A stretch of 25,064 nt of DNA from DTU032 sp964346175 (GCA_964346175.1 CAYFTG010000019.1:1-25064); one strand, 5' to 3'. Positions 1 through 7,075 are shown, counted from the first letter of the stretch. Program-made: numbers and translations. The notes: generated by a model from the sequence alone, not told the origin.

Positions 1-291
1 TTCGGCAATGAGCACGCACATGTGCTGGCGGAACTCCTCGAGGCTTGGGGTTTTGAGCCGCAGACGCACACTTTTGAAATTGTAGATGTCCGCGATGAGC
101 CCATCGCGGATCTCCTGATACGCTACGGCGATTGGATTTTCAAGGATTTTCCAAGTGAAGAAGAGAGGGAGTGGCTGCGACAGGAACTTCTACAGCTCAG
201 TCTGGACGGCATGACGGTAAATCATAGCGCTACTACTACCGAAGCACTGACCTATGTGGATGTTAGAGCAGTGGACGTAGAAAGTCTTTAA
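1..291 (+). CDS. C-terminal part of an unrecognised protein
   Basis: The reading frame is open from the first base of the window (first residues FGNEHAHV) to a TAA stop, giving 96 codons, so the gene begins upstream. A GTG at position 22 could be an internal start but has no convincing ribosome binding site, so I treat the gene as cut by the window edge. The visible part is acidic and hydrophilic, with a Glu/Arg-rich helix-like stretch (PSEEEREWLRQEL) and no membrane segment. I do not recognise the family. It is followed after about 100 bases by another small orphan gene and then terminators, a setting often seen for accessory genes. No function can be assigned. Confidence 0.5.
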   Translation, partial: FGNEHAHVLAELLEAWGFEPQTHTFEIVDVRDEPIADLLIRYGDWIFKDFPSEEEREWLRQELLQLSLDGMTVNHSATTTEALTYVDVRAVDVESL

Positions 292-395
292 TCATATCCG
301 GGAGAAGAATAGAATGAATCTTCATGAGTTTAGATTGCGAGAATAGTGGCAACAATACAAGATGAAATTAGAGCATCGTAAGGAAAAAAATTCCT

Positions 396-632
396 TTGGA
401 ATATATCGGGAAGATAAAATATGTTGGTCAAACCTTTGGGATTGACCAACTTACTAATGGCCAAATATATGATGTGGTTAGGGATGAAGATTGCCCGATC
501 AAAGTTGTTGATGATAGCGAAGAAGATTACATATATGATTTAAAAAATCCTAGACCAATGGACGAGAGTTCGAAAGGCGGACTTTTTTATATTATTGAAG
601 ATCCAAAAAATATTTTGAGCGAATACTTATAA
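396..632 (+). CDS. small hypothetical protein, 78 aa
   Basis: A 78-residue protein starting at TTG, with a purine-rich stretch (taaggaaaa) some 15 bases upstream. An in-frame stop lies a few codons before it and no better start is visible. The sequence is acidic and soluble. It contains KYVGQTFGIDQLTNGQIYDV and later VVDDSEEDYIYDL. The LTNG-IYDV and VDDS-EDY-Y pattern resembles, from memory, small single-domain proteins of Firmicutes that occur in variable regions, sometimes near toxin/immunity genes; this was not searched. The gene is clearly more AT-rich than the housekeeping genes to its right, which hints at a separate origin. Function unknown; an immunity-type role is speculation. Confidence 0.6.
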   Translation: MEYIGKIKYVGQTFGIDQLTNGQIYDVVRDEDCPIKVVDDSEEDYIYDLKNPRPMDESSKGGLFYIIEDPKNILSEYL

Positions 633-667
633 TTTAGTAAATAACGGCAAATAATTTGGCTTTTAAC

Positions 668-693
668 GAACACCCTGACGGGTGCTTTTTTTT
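668..693 (+). terminator. intrinsic terminator after the small orphan gene
   Basis: A 5-bp GC-rich stem (CACCC at 671-675, GGGTG at 680-684) with a 4-base loop is followed by C and eight T (686-693). It lies about 35 bases after the stop of the 78-aa gene and would end its transcript. Confidence 0.7.
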
Positions 694-721
694 GTGAAAG
701 AGCACCGAATTAATAGTGCCC

Positions 722-757
722 GCCCCCCTTTGGCTGATTAGCCGGAGGGGGCCTTTT
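722..757 (+). terminator. strong hairpin, possible second terminator
   Basis: A 12-bp stem with two G-T pairs (724-735 with 740-751, loop GATT) is followed by CC and only four T. It is stable enough to stop polymerase, but the T tract is short. It could be a back-up terminator or another structured repeat. The stretch from 758 to 831 is AT-rich and shows no gene. Confidence 0.45.
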
Positions 758-831
758 AAAAAATTGTAATTAAAACCATTTGTAAATCATACAAAATATC
801 ATACACTTAACTTAAATATCGAGTGAGTGCA

Positions 832-870
832 AACACAAAAAACCCCCGAAACCTTCTCGTTTCAGGGGCT
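832..870 (-). terminator. terminator of the tRNA-Arg / mutM transcript
   Basis: Read on the minus strand, CCCCTGAAAC and GTTTCGGGGG form a 10-bp stem around a 6-base loop, followed by a run of T (plus-strand A run ending at 842). It starts eight bases beyond the CCA end of the tRNA. It probably ends both the tRNA transcript and read-through from mutM. Confidence 0.85.
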
Positions 871-877
871 TTCCTTG

Positions 878-954
<77 letters not shown>

Positions 955-967
955 ATGCAGCTTTAAT

Positions 968-996
968 ATAGTAGCCTGCAAGATTCATTTTGTCAA
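968..996 (-). promoter_or_regulatory. promoter of tRNA-Arg
   Basis: On the minus strand a perfect -35 TTGACA (996-991) is separated by exactly 17 bases from -10 TACTAT (973-968). The predicted start lies close to the tRNA 5' end at 954. The -35 box overlaps the TGA stop codon of mutM (995-993), so the tRNA can be made independently of the long upstream operon. Confidence 0.8.
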
Positions 997-1856
997 TCGT
1001 TTTTTGCGATAGGTTGACAGACGGGGCAGAAGTGAGTGCCGCGGCCTGCGACACGGATCTTCTCGATCTCAGAACCGCAGACATGGCAGGCTTCACCTTC
1101 TCGCTGGAAGACTTTCAGCTGCAGTTGGAAATGGCCTCTATTACCAAGCCCATCCACATAATCGCTGAAGCTAGTTCCCTTATGTCCGATGCCTTCGGCG
1201 ATGACTTCACGCACGGCTTCCTGCAGTCTCAAGGCATCCGCTTCAGATAAGGATTCGTTCCTCCGCTCAGGGTGAATGCCAGCACGGAAGAGAGCCTCGT
1301 CGCAATAGATATTGCCAACACCGGCAACAACCTCCTGATTAAGGAGCAGCGCTTTTACAGTGCTTCGTGGCCGTCGCTTAATCTGGCTAAAGAAGTTTGT
1401 GGCTGTCCATTCTGCACTCAACGGCTCGGGGCCCAGTCGCGAAAATCCGGGATCCAATTTCTCTCCTCCGGGAGGGAGCAACCACACCCGACCGAAACGG
1501 CGCACGTCATTGAAGTCCAGATACCTCTTTTCACCGGACTCATCCGACAAGTGGAAGCGAACATGAGTATGCTTCGCTGCCTCTTCGTAGCACTCTTTAT
1601 AGAGCAGCTTACCCGTCATACGAAAGTGGACCATAATTGTGGACACATGTTGCGATCCGCTTCGATCTTTACTCAAGTCCAGCAGCAGATACTTCCCGCG
1701 CCGGCGTAGGTCGAAAATGAACGTGTTCAGGACAGGGGCGTCTCCATATCGAATCACGACCTCAGGGCAGAACATTTCTATCTCTTTGACTTCGCATGAG
1801 AGCAAAAGAGGAGAGAGACTTTGGCGAATAGTTTCTACTTCAGGAAGTTCAGGCAT
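993..1856 (-). CDS. mutM: formamidopyrimidine-DNA glycosylase (Fpg/MutM)
   Basis: Base-excision repair enzyme that removes 8-oxoguanine and formamidopyrimidines and nicks the abasic site. The 287-residue protein begins MPELPEVET, where Pro2 is the Schiff-base nucleophile and Glu3 the acid in this family. Lys55 in RRGKYLLLD matches the conserved active-site lysine. The helix-two-turn-helix region is seen in VVAGVGNIYCDEALFRAGI. A C-terminal zinc finger is intact (CHVC then CPVC, 16 residues apart). Length is normal for the family. I chose the ATG at 1856 because Pro2 must follow the initiator Met and AAGGAG stands seven bases upstream; the frame is open further upstream but that extension would bury the nucleophile. 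It is the last protein gene of the operon, seven bases after the lipoprotein gene. Confidence 0.96.
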   Translation of the reverse strand: MPELPEVETIRQSLSPLLLSCEVKEIEMFCPEVVIRYGDAPVLNTFIFDLRRRGKYLLLDLSKDRSGSQHVSTIMVHFRMTGKLLYKECYEEAAKHTHVRFHLSDESGEKRYLDFNDVRRFGRVWLLPPGGEKLDPGFSRLGPEPLSAEWTATNFFSQIKRRPRSTVKALLLNQEVVAGVGNIYCDEALFRAGIHPERRNESLSEADALRLQEAVREVIAEGIGHKGTSFSDYVDGLGNRGHFQLQLKVFQREGEACHVCGSEIEKIRVAGRGTHFCPVCQPIAKND

Positions 1857-1863
1857 AGGCTCC

Positions 1864-3231
1864 TTATGGCAGTGCAGCCTCATCTGACAAGATGGAAAGT
1901 CTGGCAATATGATCAGATTCCACCTGCACTGCAAGGGTAAGACCCATTCCGTCGTCCTCGCCGTGTATCAGATAATCATTTTCTCGGGCAAAGGGGTACT
2001 TGATGTAAAGGTAATTAATCGGATCACCCACACTAAGTCCACTGCCTGTTTCATAGTCACTGTAGAAGAGATCGATCTGTTTGATGATTCCGTCAAAGGT
2101 CAGCATCTCAGTATCGAAGGAACCAAAAGCATCAATCTGGATGCCCGGCCAAGTGACTCGGAAATTTACGTCTCTGCCCTGTGTGACTTCGGGCAGATTT
2201 TCATCTTCATCTTCATTCAGATACCTGATATCCAAGGGGATACCCAAGGTGGAAATCGAACTTGAAGATGACAATCTACGCCCAATGCTTTCAAGCCTGA
2301 AACTGAAAAACTCGTTGAGATGAACCTCTGTATCTGCTAGATCAAGGTTCTGCGGGATTCTCTCACTCACGCTAATTACCGAATTGCTCTCCCGGAAAGC
2401 AACGGTGCGACTCCCGCTGCCGCTAGGTAGATTGGACTGTATCACCCGTGCGTTACCGGGCATTAGTTCAGCTATGCGGTAAGAACGCAACTGCAGATCG
2501 CTGAATTCTTCATAGAAAGTCAGCAGGCCGGACACGCGACTTCGAATCGCTTGTTCGTAGCTGCTCTGATTCGGATTTTGCTGCTGATGCAGCAGATCAA
2601 ATAAAGCCGCCGAGTTTTCTTCTTCCAGAGCGCTAAAGTAAAGACGAATATAGTCGTAGAGGAAAGATTGCTTAGCTACCCAATCTGCAGAAAAGTAGGG
2701 TACTCCTTCCGGAGTATTGTTAACGCTGATAACAAATCTCTCTTGTTGATTATTGCTTCCCTGCGAGTTCAAGTACCAGAACGAGCTTCTATCAGCTTCA
2801 GCGGACAGCCCCGGTATGGAGCGTGAGATATTTATACGTAAGGCTTCTGTTTCATCGCTGCTTGCTTCTGAAAAAGAAACCACATTGTTTTGCAGTACTT
2901 GGTTTAGGATCCGGACATAGCTGGCAAATGCAGATAAGCTGATTTCATTGCGCTGCCGTGAGGGAATGTGCTGCCAGATGGACTCGATTTTTTCAGTGTT
3001 ATTAATTGCTAGAACTAAAGTGCGGACACTTTCGACTTCATTTAGATATTCGCCATTTTCAGGCTTTATGAATAGCTCCTCTTCTTCCTCTACGACAGGC
3101 CTGTCTGAGGAGACAAAATCCAGCAGGCTGCAGCCACTGAGTAAGAATACTGACACAGTAAAGACCAGAAGAAACGCCAAGCTGATCCAGCGACTTCGTT
3201 TAAGATAGCGTGATCTAGAGCTAGCTGTCAT
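1864..3231 (-). CDS. putative lipoprotein of unknown function, 455 aa
   Basis: The protein starts with a basic stretch, one hydrophobic segment (about residues 15-32) and a lipobox LLSGC with Cys34, so it should be a lipid-anchored, outside-facing membrane protein. A Glu-rich linker (VVEEEEELF) follows and then about 390 soluble residues that I do not recognise. The C-terminal part (SGLSVGDPINYLYIKYPFA onward) looks beta-rich. No catalytic motif is obvious. The ATG at 3231 is chosen because it has GGAAGAAGG upstream and gives a proper signal peptide; it overlaps the end of sigH by 11 bases (ATGACAGCTAG), so the two are likely translationally coupled. Being between sigH and mutM suggests co-expression, not a known shared pathway. 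Confidence 0.85.
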   Translation of the reverse strand: MTASSRSRYLKRSRWISLAFLLVFTVSVFLLSGCSLLDFVSSDRPVVEEEEELFIKPENGEYLNEVESVRTLVLAINNTEKIESIWQHIPSRQRNEISLSAFASYVRILNQVLQNNVVSFSEASSDETEALRINISRSIPGLSAEADRSSFWYLNSQGSNNQQERFVISVNNTPEGVPYFSADWVAKQSFLYDYIRLYFSALEEENSAALFDLLHQQQNPNQSSYEQAIRSRVSGLLTFYEEFSDLQLRSYRIAELMPGNARVIQSNLPSGSGSRTVAFRESNSVISVSERIPQNLDLADTEVHLNEFFSFRLESIGRRLSSSSSISTLGIPLDIRYLNEDEDENLPEVTQGRDVNFRVTWPGIQIDAFGSFDTEMLTFDGIIKQIDLFYSDYETGSGLSVGDPINYLYIKYPFARENDYLIHGEDDGMGLTLAVQVESDHIARLSILSDEAALP

Positions 3232-3847
3232 GGCCTTCTTCCTTTCTGTAATCCTTAATTTTTGCGCGCAGACGCTGGATGGCATTATCAACGCTCTTGG
3301 TGCTGCGCCCCAGTCTTTCGGCTATCTCCTGATAACTGAGGCCCAGGCGCAAACCGGCAACAACATCCAGTTCCAGTTCGCTAAGGTTATTTTGCATGAA
3401 AGCGAGGAAGCCTTCAAGCTGCTCCATAGAGATTAGTTCCTGGTCCGGAGGTGGAGCATCGTCCTCCAAAGTATCAGCCAGAACAAGTTGAGAATCAGAT
3501 TCCGAGTCAGAGATCTCGGTTTCCAGTGAAATTGAGCGGTTTAACGGTTCGTGTCTCCTGCGTGAGGCAGAACGTGCAGCATCTAGCATCGATCGCTGAA
3601 TGACAAGGTGAGCAAAACTGCGGAATTTAGTATTTTGCTCAGGATCATATTGTTGAATAGCTTGCAAAAGTCCGATCATACCTTCCTGAAGCAGATCATC
3701 TTTTTCGCCCCCCTGAAGAAAAAAGGGCTGGGCAACACTGCGCACCAAGCCTTTGTAAAGACGTAGTAATTCAGCAGTGGCATCTTCATCATCAGCCTTG
3801 CTGAGACGCCAAAGCTTCAAGTCACGTTCTTGAATCTTATCAGTCAT
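3221..3847 (-). CDS. sigH: RNA polymerase sigma factor, SigH (sigma-30) type
   Basis: A 208-residue sigma-70 family protein with region 2 at about residues 30-95 (YKGLVRSVAQPFF; DLLQEGMIGLLQAIQQYDP; KFRSFAHLVIQRSMLDAAR) and region 4 at about 160-197, including the helix-turn-helix SYQEIAERLGRSTKSVDNA. It has no region 1.1 or region 3. The stretch RRRHEPLNRSISLE resembles the linker of B. subtilis SigH (RQKHIPLNSYASLD, recalled from memory). Its place after cysS-mrnC-rlmB matches the B. subtilis neighbourhood, apart from the missing yacP. SigH directs transition-state, competence and early sporulation genes in Bacillus; whether this organism sporulates cannot be told. Its ATG shares one base with the rlmB stop (TGATG). 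Confidence 0.87.
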   Translation of the reverse strand: MTDKIQERDLKLWRLSKADDEDATAELLRLYKGLVRSVAQPFFLQGGEKDDLLQEGMIGLLQAIQQYDPEQNTKFRSFAHLVIQRSMLDAARSASRRRHEPLNRSISLETEISDSESDSQLVLADTLEDDAPPPDQELISMEQLEGFLAFMQNNLSELELDVVAGLRLGLSYQEIAERLGRSTKSVDNAIQRLRAKIKDYRKEEGHDS

Positions 3848-4650
3848 CAGGAACCTCGCTGTCGCATTGCCTCAAAAGTAATGATGCCGCAAGCGACGGA
3901 AGCGTTGAGAGAATTTATCTTACCGTGTTGCGGAATAGTAATCTGAAAATCACAGTGTTGCAGGAGTTTTTCTCCGATTCCTTTACCTTCACTGCCAATA
4001 ATTAGGGCAACCTTGCCTTTCCAGTCAACATCATAATACTTGTCCTGCGCAGCATCGCTCGTGCCAAAAATCCAAAAGCCCTCGTCTTTGAGTCGCATTA
4101 CCGTCTGAGTCAGATTGGTTTCCTGACAGACCGGAACATATTCGATCGCACCGGCGGAAGTTTTGGCCACTACGGCATTGAGGGAGACGGAACGATGCTT
4201 GGGGATTACTACAGCACTGACCCCGGCACCATCCGCGATACGCAAAATTGCTCCCAGGTTATGAGCATCCTGAAGATTGTCTAACAATATGAGAAAAGGC
4301 GAAGTGCCGGCTTTTTCTTCAGCTCGCAGCACCTCATCCAGATCTGCATACTCGTATTCTTCTACGATCGCAATAACTCCTTGATGGGCGTTTGAGACCG
4401 CAATCGAATCCAGCGTTGCCCTATCAACATAGGAAACGTTAGCTCCTGTGGCTTCAGTCTGCTGGGCCAATAAGCTTAAGGGATCACTCTGAGAAGTCTT
4501 TGTCGCCTTATTCAAGACATAAAGCTGCCTGATCTTGCGTCCGGCTCGCAGGGCTTCCTCTAAGGGATTGCGGCCTTCGATCTGCTCTCCAGGGGGCAGT
4601 TGGATTTCAGACGGCATTCTCTGCTTTCTGCGCTTGTTTTCTCGCGTCAC
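3847..4650 (-). CDS. rlmB: 23S rRNA 2'-O-methyltransferase RlmB (SpoU/TrmH family)
   Basis: A 267-residue SPOUT methyltransferase. The N-terminal substrate-binding domain starts at EGRNPLEEAL (residues 25-34). The three SpoU motifs are all present: DNLQDAHNLGAILR (124-137), IGSEGKGI (218-225) and IPQHGKINSLNASVA (239-253), the last forming the trefoil knot that binds S-adenosylmethionine. Family members methylate the ribose of G2251 (E. coli number) in 23S rRNA; a tRNA-directed TrmH paralogue is less likely given the N-terminal domain and the mrnC/cysS neighbours. The start is a GTG at 4650 with AGAAAGG about ten bases upstream, 55 bases after mrnC. A very basic first 12 residues may help bind rRNA. 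Confidence 0.92.
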   Translation of the reverse strand: MTRENKRRKQRMPSEIQLPPGEQIEGRNPLEEALRAGRKIRQLYVLNKATKTSQSDPLSLLAQQTEATGANVSYVDRATLDSIAVSNAHQGVIAIVEEYEYADLDEVLRAEEKAGTSPFLILLDNLQDAHNLGAILRIADGAGVSAVVIPKHRSVSLNAVVAKTSAGAIEYVPVCQETNLTQTVMRLKDEGFWIFGTSDAAQDKYYDVDWKGKVALIIGSEGKGIGEKLLQHCDFQITIPQHGKINSLNASVACGIITFEAMRQRGS

Positions 4651-4705
4651 TGGGATATTACCTTTCTGAAAAAATCATACTTCGGTTTAAAGTCTTACGT
4701 TCGAG

Positions 4706-5209
4706 TTAAGCGTTATCCTGCAAACCGCAGCGAATGAGTTCAGCAACACGGTCCGTGTTGCCGGCCAGTATATGTGCTCCGATTAACGCTTCCAAAGCAG
4801 TTGCGGAACGATAGTCAGCCTGTTCCGCTCCTTTGGAGATGCTTTTGCTGTGATAGTTGCGTGCCCTTTGCAAAAGTCCCCTTTCCCCTGTGCTTAACTG
4901 AGCGGGATTATCTTCTTGTAGCAAAACTTCCAAGAGTTCTGCCTGACCTTTGGCGCTGACCATCCCGATTGCCCTTTGGTTAAGTGTACCTGCGGGTGCC
5001 TCGCTTTGTTTTGCCAAAGCCATACGGATTTCTAACTCATAAACCGCATCGCCGATCCAAGCTAGAGTTGAAATCGGATAGTCAAAAAGCTGCAGTTTGT
5101 CGATGGGACTGTAGCTGGGTTCGTCTATATGGAATGTAGGTATGCAGCTACCTAAAGCCTTTTTATCTTTGACTTCATATTTTCCTGCAAGTCTTTTAGT
5201 TTTCTTCAA
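4706..5209 (-). CDS. mrnC: mini-ribonuclease III (MrnC), 23S rRNA maturation
   Basis: A 167-residue RNase III-type nuclease without a dsRNA-binding domain, as is typical of Mini-III. The catalytic block is seen as STLAWIGDAVYELEIR (residues 47-62, with Asp54) and the second acidic patch as ATALEALIGAHIL (136-148, Glu140). RARNYHSKSISKGA matches the conserved RGRN-like stretch. In Bacillus the enzyme trims the ends of 23S rRNA precursors. The frame is open upstream into the end of cysS, but the TTG at 5209 is preferred: it has GGAG seven bases upstream, lies 13 bases after the cysS stop and gives a family-like length with a short, basic N-terminal extension. It is the second gene of the cysS-sigH-mutM run. 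Confidence 0.88.
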   Translation of the reverse strand: MKKTKRLAGKYEVKDKKALGSCIPTFHIDEPSYSPIDKLQLFDYPISTLAWIGDAVYELEIRMALAKQSEAPAGTLNQRAIGMVSAKGQAELLEVLLQEDNPAQLSTGERGLLQRARNYHSKSISKGAEQADYRSATALEALIGAHILAGNTDRVAELIRCGLQDNA

Positions 5210-5222
5210 TGAAAAACTCCAA

Positions 5223-6659
5223 CTAGTCTTCCAGCAAGTGGATGTGCACTCCCTGAGGCGTGTCTTCCAACCTGAAGCCGAGCTCAGCGATCTCATCTCT
5301 GATGCGGTCGGCTTTTTCGAAATCACGATCCTGCTTAGCCTGCGTGCGCTTCTCCACTAATTCTTTCACTTCTGCAGGGATAACGAGCTCTTCCTGCTCG
5401 TCCGGCTTCAGACCCAGAACATGGCAGAGCTCAATGATCGTTTCACGGGCATCTAAGAGCAAGGCAGAAGAGGTCTGTTCGCTGGCCGCTGCTGTATTTG
5501 CAGCCCGGACCAAATCAAAAATGGCAGCGATGGCATCAGCAGTGTTGAGGTCATCGTCCATGGCTTCTGTCCATTCACGTCTACCTGTTGCAATAGCTTC
5601 TTCCAAAGCCCGGTCGGTCTCTTTGTCGCCTTCTTCCGGCGCAGTTTCAGCTGCAAACTCGAGCGTCTGCAGTGAAGTGCGAATCCGTCGATAGCTGGTG
5701 ACAGCTGCATCAAGCGGGCTGTCTTCGCCTTCTTCGTCAGTGAGCGAAAAGTTTATCGGCATGCGATAGTGAGACTGCAAGATGTAATAGCGGATTATTT
5801 CATAGGGATAAAGTTCCGCCAGATTGCGCAGTAGGAAAAAGTTTCCCTTAGATTTAGACATTTTAATCTGATTCACGTTGACGAAACCGTTATGCATCCA
5901 ATAGCGGACAAAAGGCTCACCGCTGGCGGCCTCGCTTTGCGCGATCTCGTTCTCATGATGTGGAAAAACGAGATCTACACCGCCGCTGTGAATATCGATG
6001 GTACTACCCAGATTTTCTCGACTCATGGCAGAACATTCAATGTGCCAGCCCGGTCTGCCTTCGCCCCAGGGGCTATCCCAAGAAGGTTCGCCTTCCTTTT
6101 TGAATTTCCAGAGGACGAAATCAAGAGCGCTGCGTTTGCCTTCGACATCGCTTACTCGCTCGCTGGCACCTTCTTCCAGATCTTCGAGCTTATGGTGGGA
6201 CAGCTTGCCGTAATCCTCAAAAGAAGCGACTTCAAAATAGACACCGTCGTCAGCCACATAAGCATGACCTTTCTCTTCGAGGGTGGAAATTAGGTCGATG
6301 ATCCCGGGTATGGATTCGGTTGCACGGGGATGAACATCAGCCCGCACCACATTGAGGCTATCGGCATCATGGAAATACTCAGCGATCATTTCATCAGCCA
6401 ATTCTTTGACGCTAATCCCTTGCTGTCTAGCACGGGCGATCATCTTATCGTCAATGTCGGTGAAATTTTGCACATAGGTCACTTTGTAACCTTTATATTT
6501 AAGATAACGACGCAGTGTGTCGAAGGTGATAATGGGGCGCGCATTTCCCAGATGCATCAAATCGTAAACAGTAGGTCCACAGGCATAGATTTTAAAATGT
6601 CCTTCTTCCAGCGGTACCAAATCTTCCTTTTTACGATTGGCGGTGTTGTAAATACGCAT
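5223..6659 (-). CDS. cysS: cysteinyl-tRNA synthetase
   Basis: A 478-residue class I aminoacyl-tRNA synthetase charging tRNA-Cys. The HIGH box appears as HLGN (36-39) and the KMSKS loop as KMSKS (266-270). The zinc that selects cysteine should be held by Cys27 (in YACGPTVYD), Cys209 (in GWHIECSAMS) and His234 plus Glu238 (in FPHHENEIAQ); all are present. The C-terminal anticodon region (VEKRTQAKQDRDFEKADRIRDEI) is intact. The ATG at 6659 has GGGAGG six bases upstream; the open frame extends further but lacks a start of similar quality. First gene of the minus-strand run, with its own promoter. No T-box leader is visible in front of it. Confidence 0.97.
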   Translation of the reverse strand: MRIYNTANRKKEDLVPLEEGHFKIYACGPTVYDLMHLGNARPIITFDTLRRYLKYKGYKVTYVQNFTDIDDKMIARARQQGISVKELADEMIAEYFHDADSLNVVRADVHPRATESIPGIIDLISTLEEKGHAYVADDGVYFEVASFEDYGKLSHHKLEDLEEGASERVSDVEGKRSALDFVLWKFKKEGEPSWDSPWGEGRPGWHIECSAMSRENLGSTIDIHSGGVDLVFPHHENEIAQSEAASGEPFVRYWMHNGFVNVNQIKMSKSKGNFFLLRNLAELYPYEIIRYYILQSHYRMPINFSLTDEEGEDSPLDAAVTSYRRIRTSLQTLEFAAETAPEEGDKETDRALEEAIATGRREWTEAMDDDLNTADAIAAIFDLVRAANTAAASEQTSSALLLDARETIIELCHVLGLKPDEQEELVIPAEVKELVEKRTQAKQDRDFEKADRIRDEIAELGFRLEDTPQGVHIHLLED

Positions 6660-6682
6660 AGAGCCTCCCTGATTTTTTATTA

Positions 6683-6711
6683 ATAATACTGCGGGCTTTG
6701 TTACCCAACAA
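6683..6711 (-). promoter_or_regulatory. promoter of cysS operon
   Basis: On the minus strand -35 TTGTTG (6711-6706), a 17-base spacer and -10 TATTAT (6688-6683). The leader to the cysS ATG would be only about 17 bases, so no room for a riboswitch. It starts just after the end of the 6S-like RNA, which implies that RNA is a separate unit. Confidence 0.6.
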
Positions 6712-6723
6712 TTTGTAAACAGC

Positions 6724-6898
6724 AAAAAATACCTGAAATGGCGGACTCCCTTTTTGATACCCAGCTATAAATAACCAGGTGGGTGCCCTGCGGTGGTCTT
6801 AGAATTTCCTGCAAGCAGGCATATTCATATTCCACGTCAACTCGGACTCCCCTTTAAGAAACGGTGGTCCAAAAATGAGAGCGCCATCCATCTCAGGC
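6724..6898 (-). ncRNA. ssrS: 6S-like RNA candidate
   Basis: The minus strand folds end to end. CCTGAGATGG (6897-6888) pairs with CCATTTCAGG (6741-6732) in ten consecutive pairs (one G-T). The rod continues through CTCTC/GGGAG and TTTTT/AAAAA. A large open bubble follows (about 6863-6852 against 6780-6763). Then comes a terminal arm (GGGGAGTCC with GGGCACCC, CGTGG with CCACCG, and a capped CCTG-CTTG-CAGG hairpin). A long closing stem, a central bubble and a bulged terminal arm in about 170 nt is the architecture of 6S RNA, which mimics an open promoter and binds housekeeping RNA polymerase. A run of T (6729-6724) follows the closing stem. It has its own promoter. The fold was worked out by hand; primary sequence was not matched to the family. 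A cysS leader is the alternative. Confidence 0.55.
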
Positions 6899-6904
6899 AG
6901 GTAT

Positions 6905-6933
6905 ATATTACCATGCTCGGCTTTTCCCTTCAA
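6905..6933 (-). promoter_or_regulatory. promoter of the 6S-like RNA
   Basis: On the minus strand -35 TTGAAG (6933-6928), exactly 17 bases, then -10 TAATAT (6910-6905). The predicted start, about 6898, is right at the first base pair of the closing stem, which strongly supports this RNA as the transcribed unit. Confidence 0.7.
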
Positions 6934-6942
6934 CGAGGGAAA
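6923..6942. repeat. inverted repeat over the -35 box of the 6S-like RNA
   Basis: TTTCCCT (6923-6929) and AGGGAAA (6936-6942) are perfect 7-bp arms with a 6-base centre. One arm overlaps the -35 box, so it could be an operator; it could also be chance. From 6943 to 7053 I see no gene, RNA or other clear signal. Confidence 0.35.
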
Positions 6943-7053
6943 CTTATGTAACGTGTACGAAGTAGCGAACAGCGACTCTTAGGCGCTTAATAAATTGTTT
7001 TTAAGCTCAGACAAACGTCCACTAGTAACTAAGGCACCAAGGGGAGAAGTCAA

Positions 7054-7075
7054 AGCATTATTGTGTTAGAATGCT
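7054..7075 (+). promoter_or_regulatory. probable tig promoter with overlapping inverted repeat
   Basis: An extended -10 element TGTTAGAAT lies at 7064-7072, about 50 bases before tig. No good -35 is seen, as is common for extended -10 promoters. AGCATT (7054-7059) and AATGCT (7070-7075) form an inverted repeat overlapping it. Confidence 0.45.

Noticed and set aside
314..445. Short frame from ATG 314 with one in-frame TAG at 344, possibly a broken small gene
   Set aside because: Only 10 codons before the stop and it overlaps the better 78-aa gene; no recognisable protein, so likely chance.
1857..1934. Longer mutM N-terminus
   Set aside because: Pro2 must follow the initiator Met for catalysis; the extension overlaps the lipoprotein gene.
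990..6683. Plus-strand open frames across the cysS-mutM region
   Set aside because: All are antisense shadows of well-supported minus-strand genes and lack recognisable domains.
6881..6900. CTGAGATGG on the minus strand resembling the thi-box of TPP riboswitches
   Set aside because: The partner motif (ACCTGATCTGG type) is absent, and the bases form the closing stem of the 6S-like RNA.
6660..6960. T-box or other riboswitch leader for cysS
   Set aside because: No T-box sequence (AGGGTGGNACC) on the minus strand, and cysS has a promoter only about 30 bases before its start.
6943..7010. tmRNA-like tag end (CTC TTA GGC GCT TAA TAA) on the plus strand
   Set aside because: No tRNA-like 5' and 3' ends nearby, no GCN resume context, and the tag would not end in the usual Ala-Ala.
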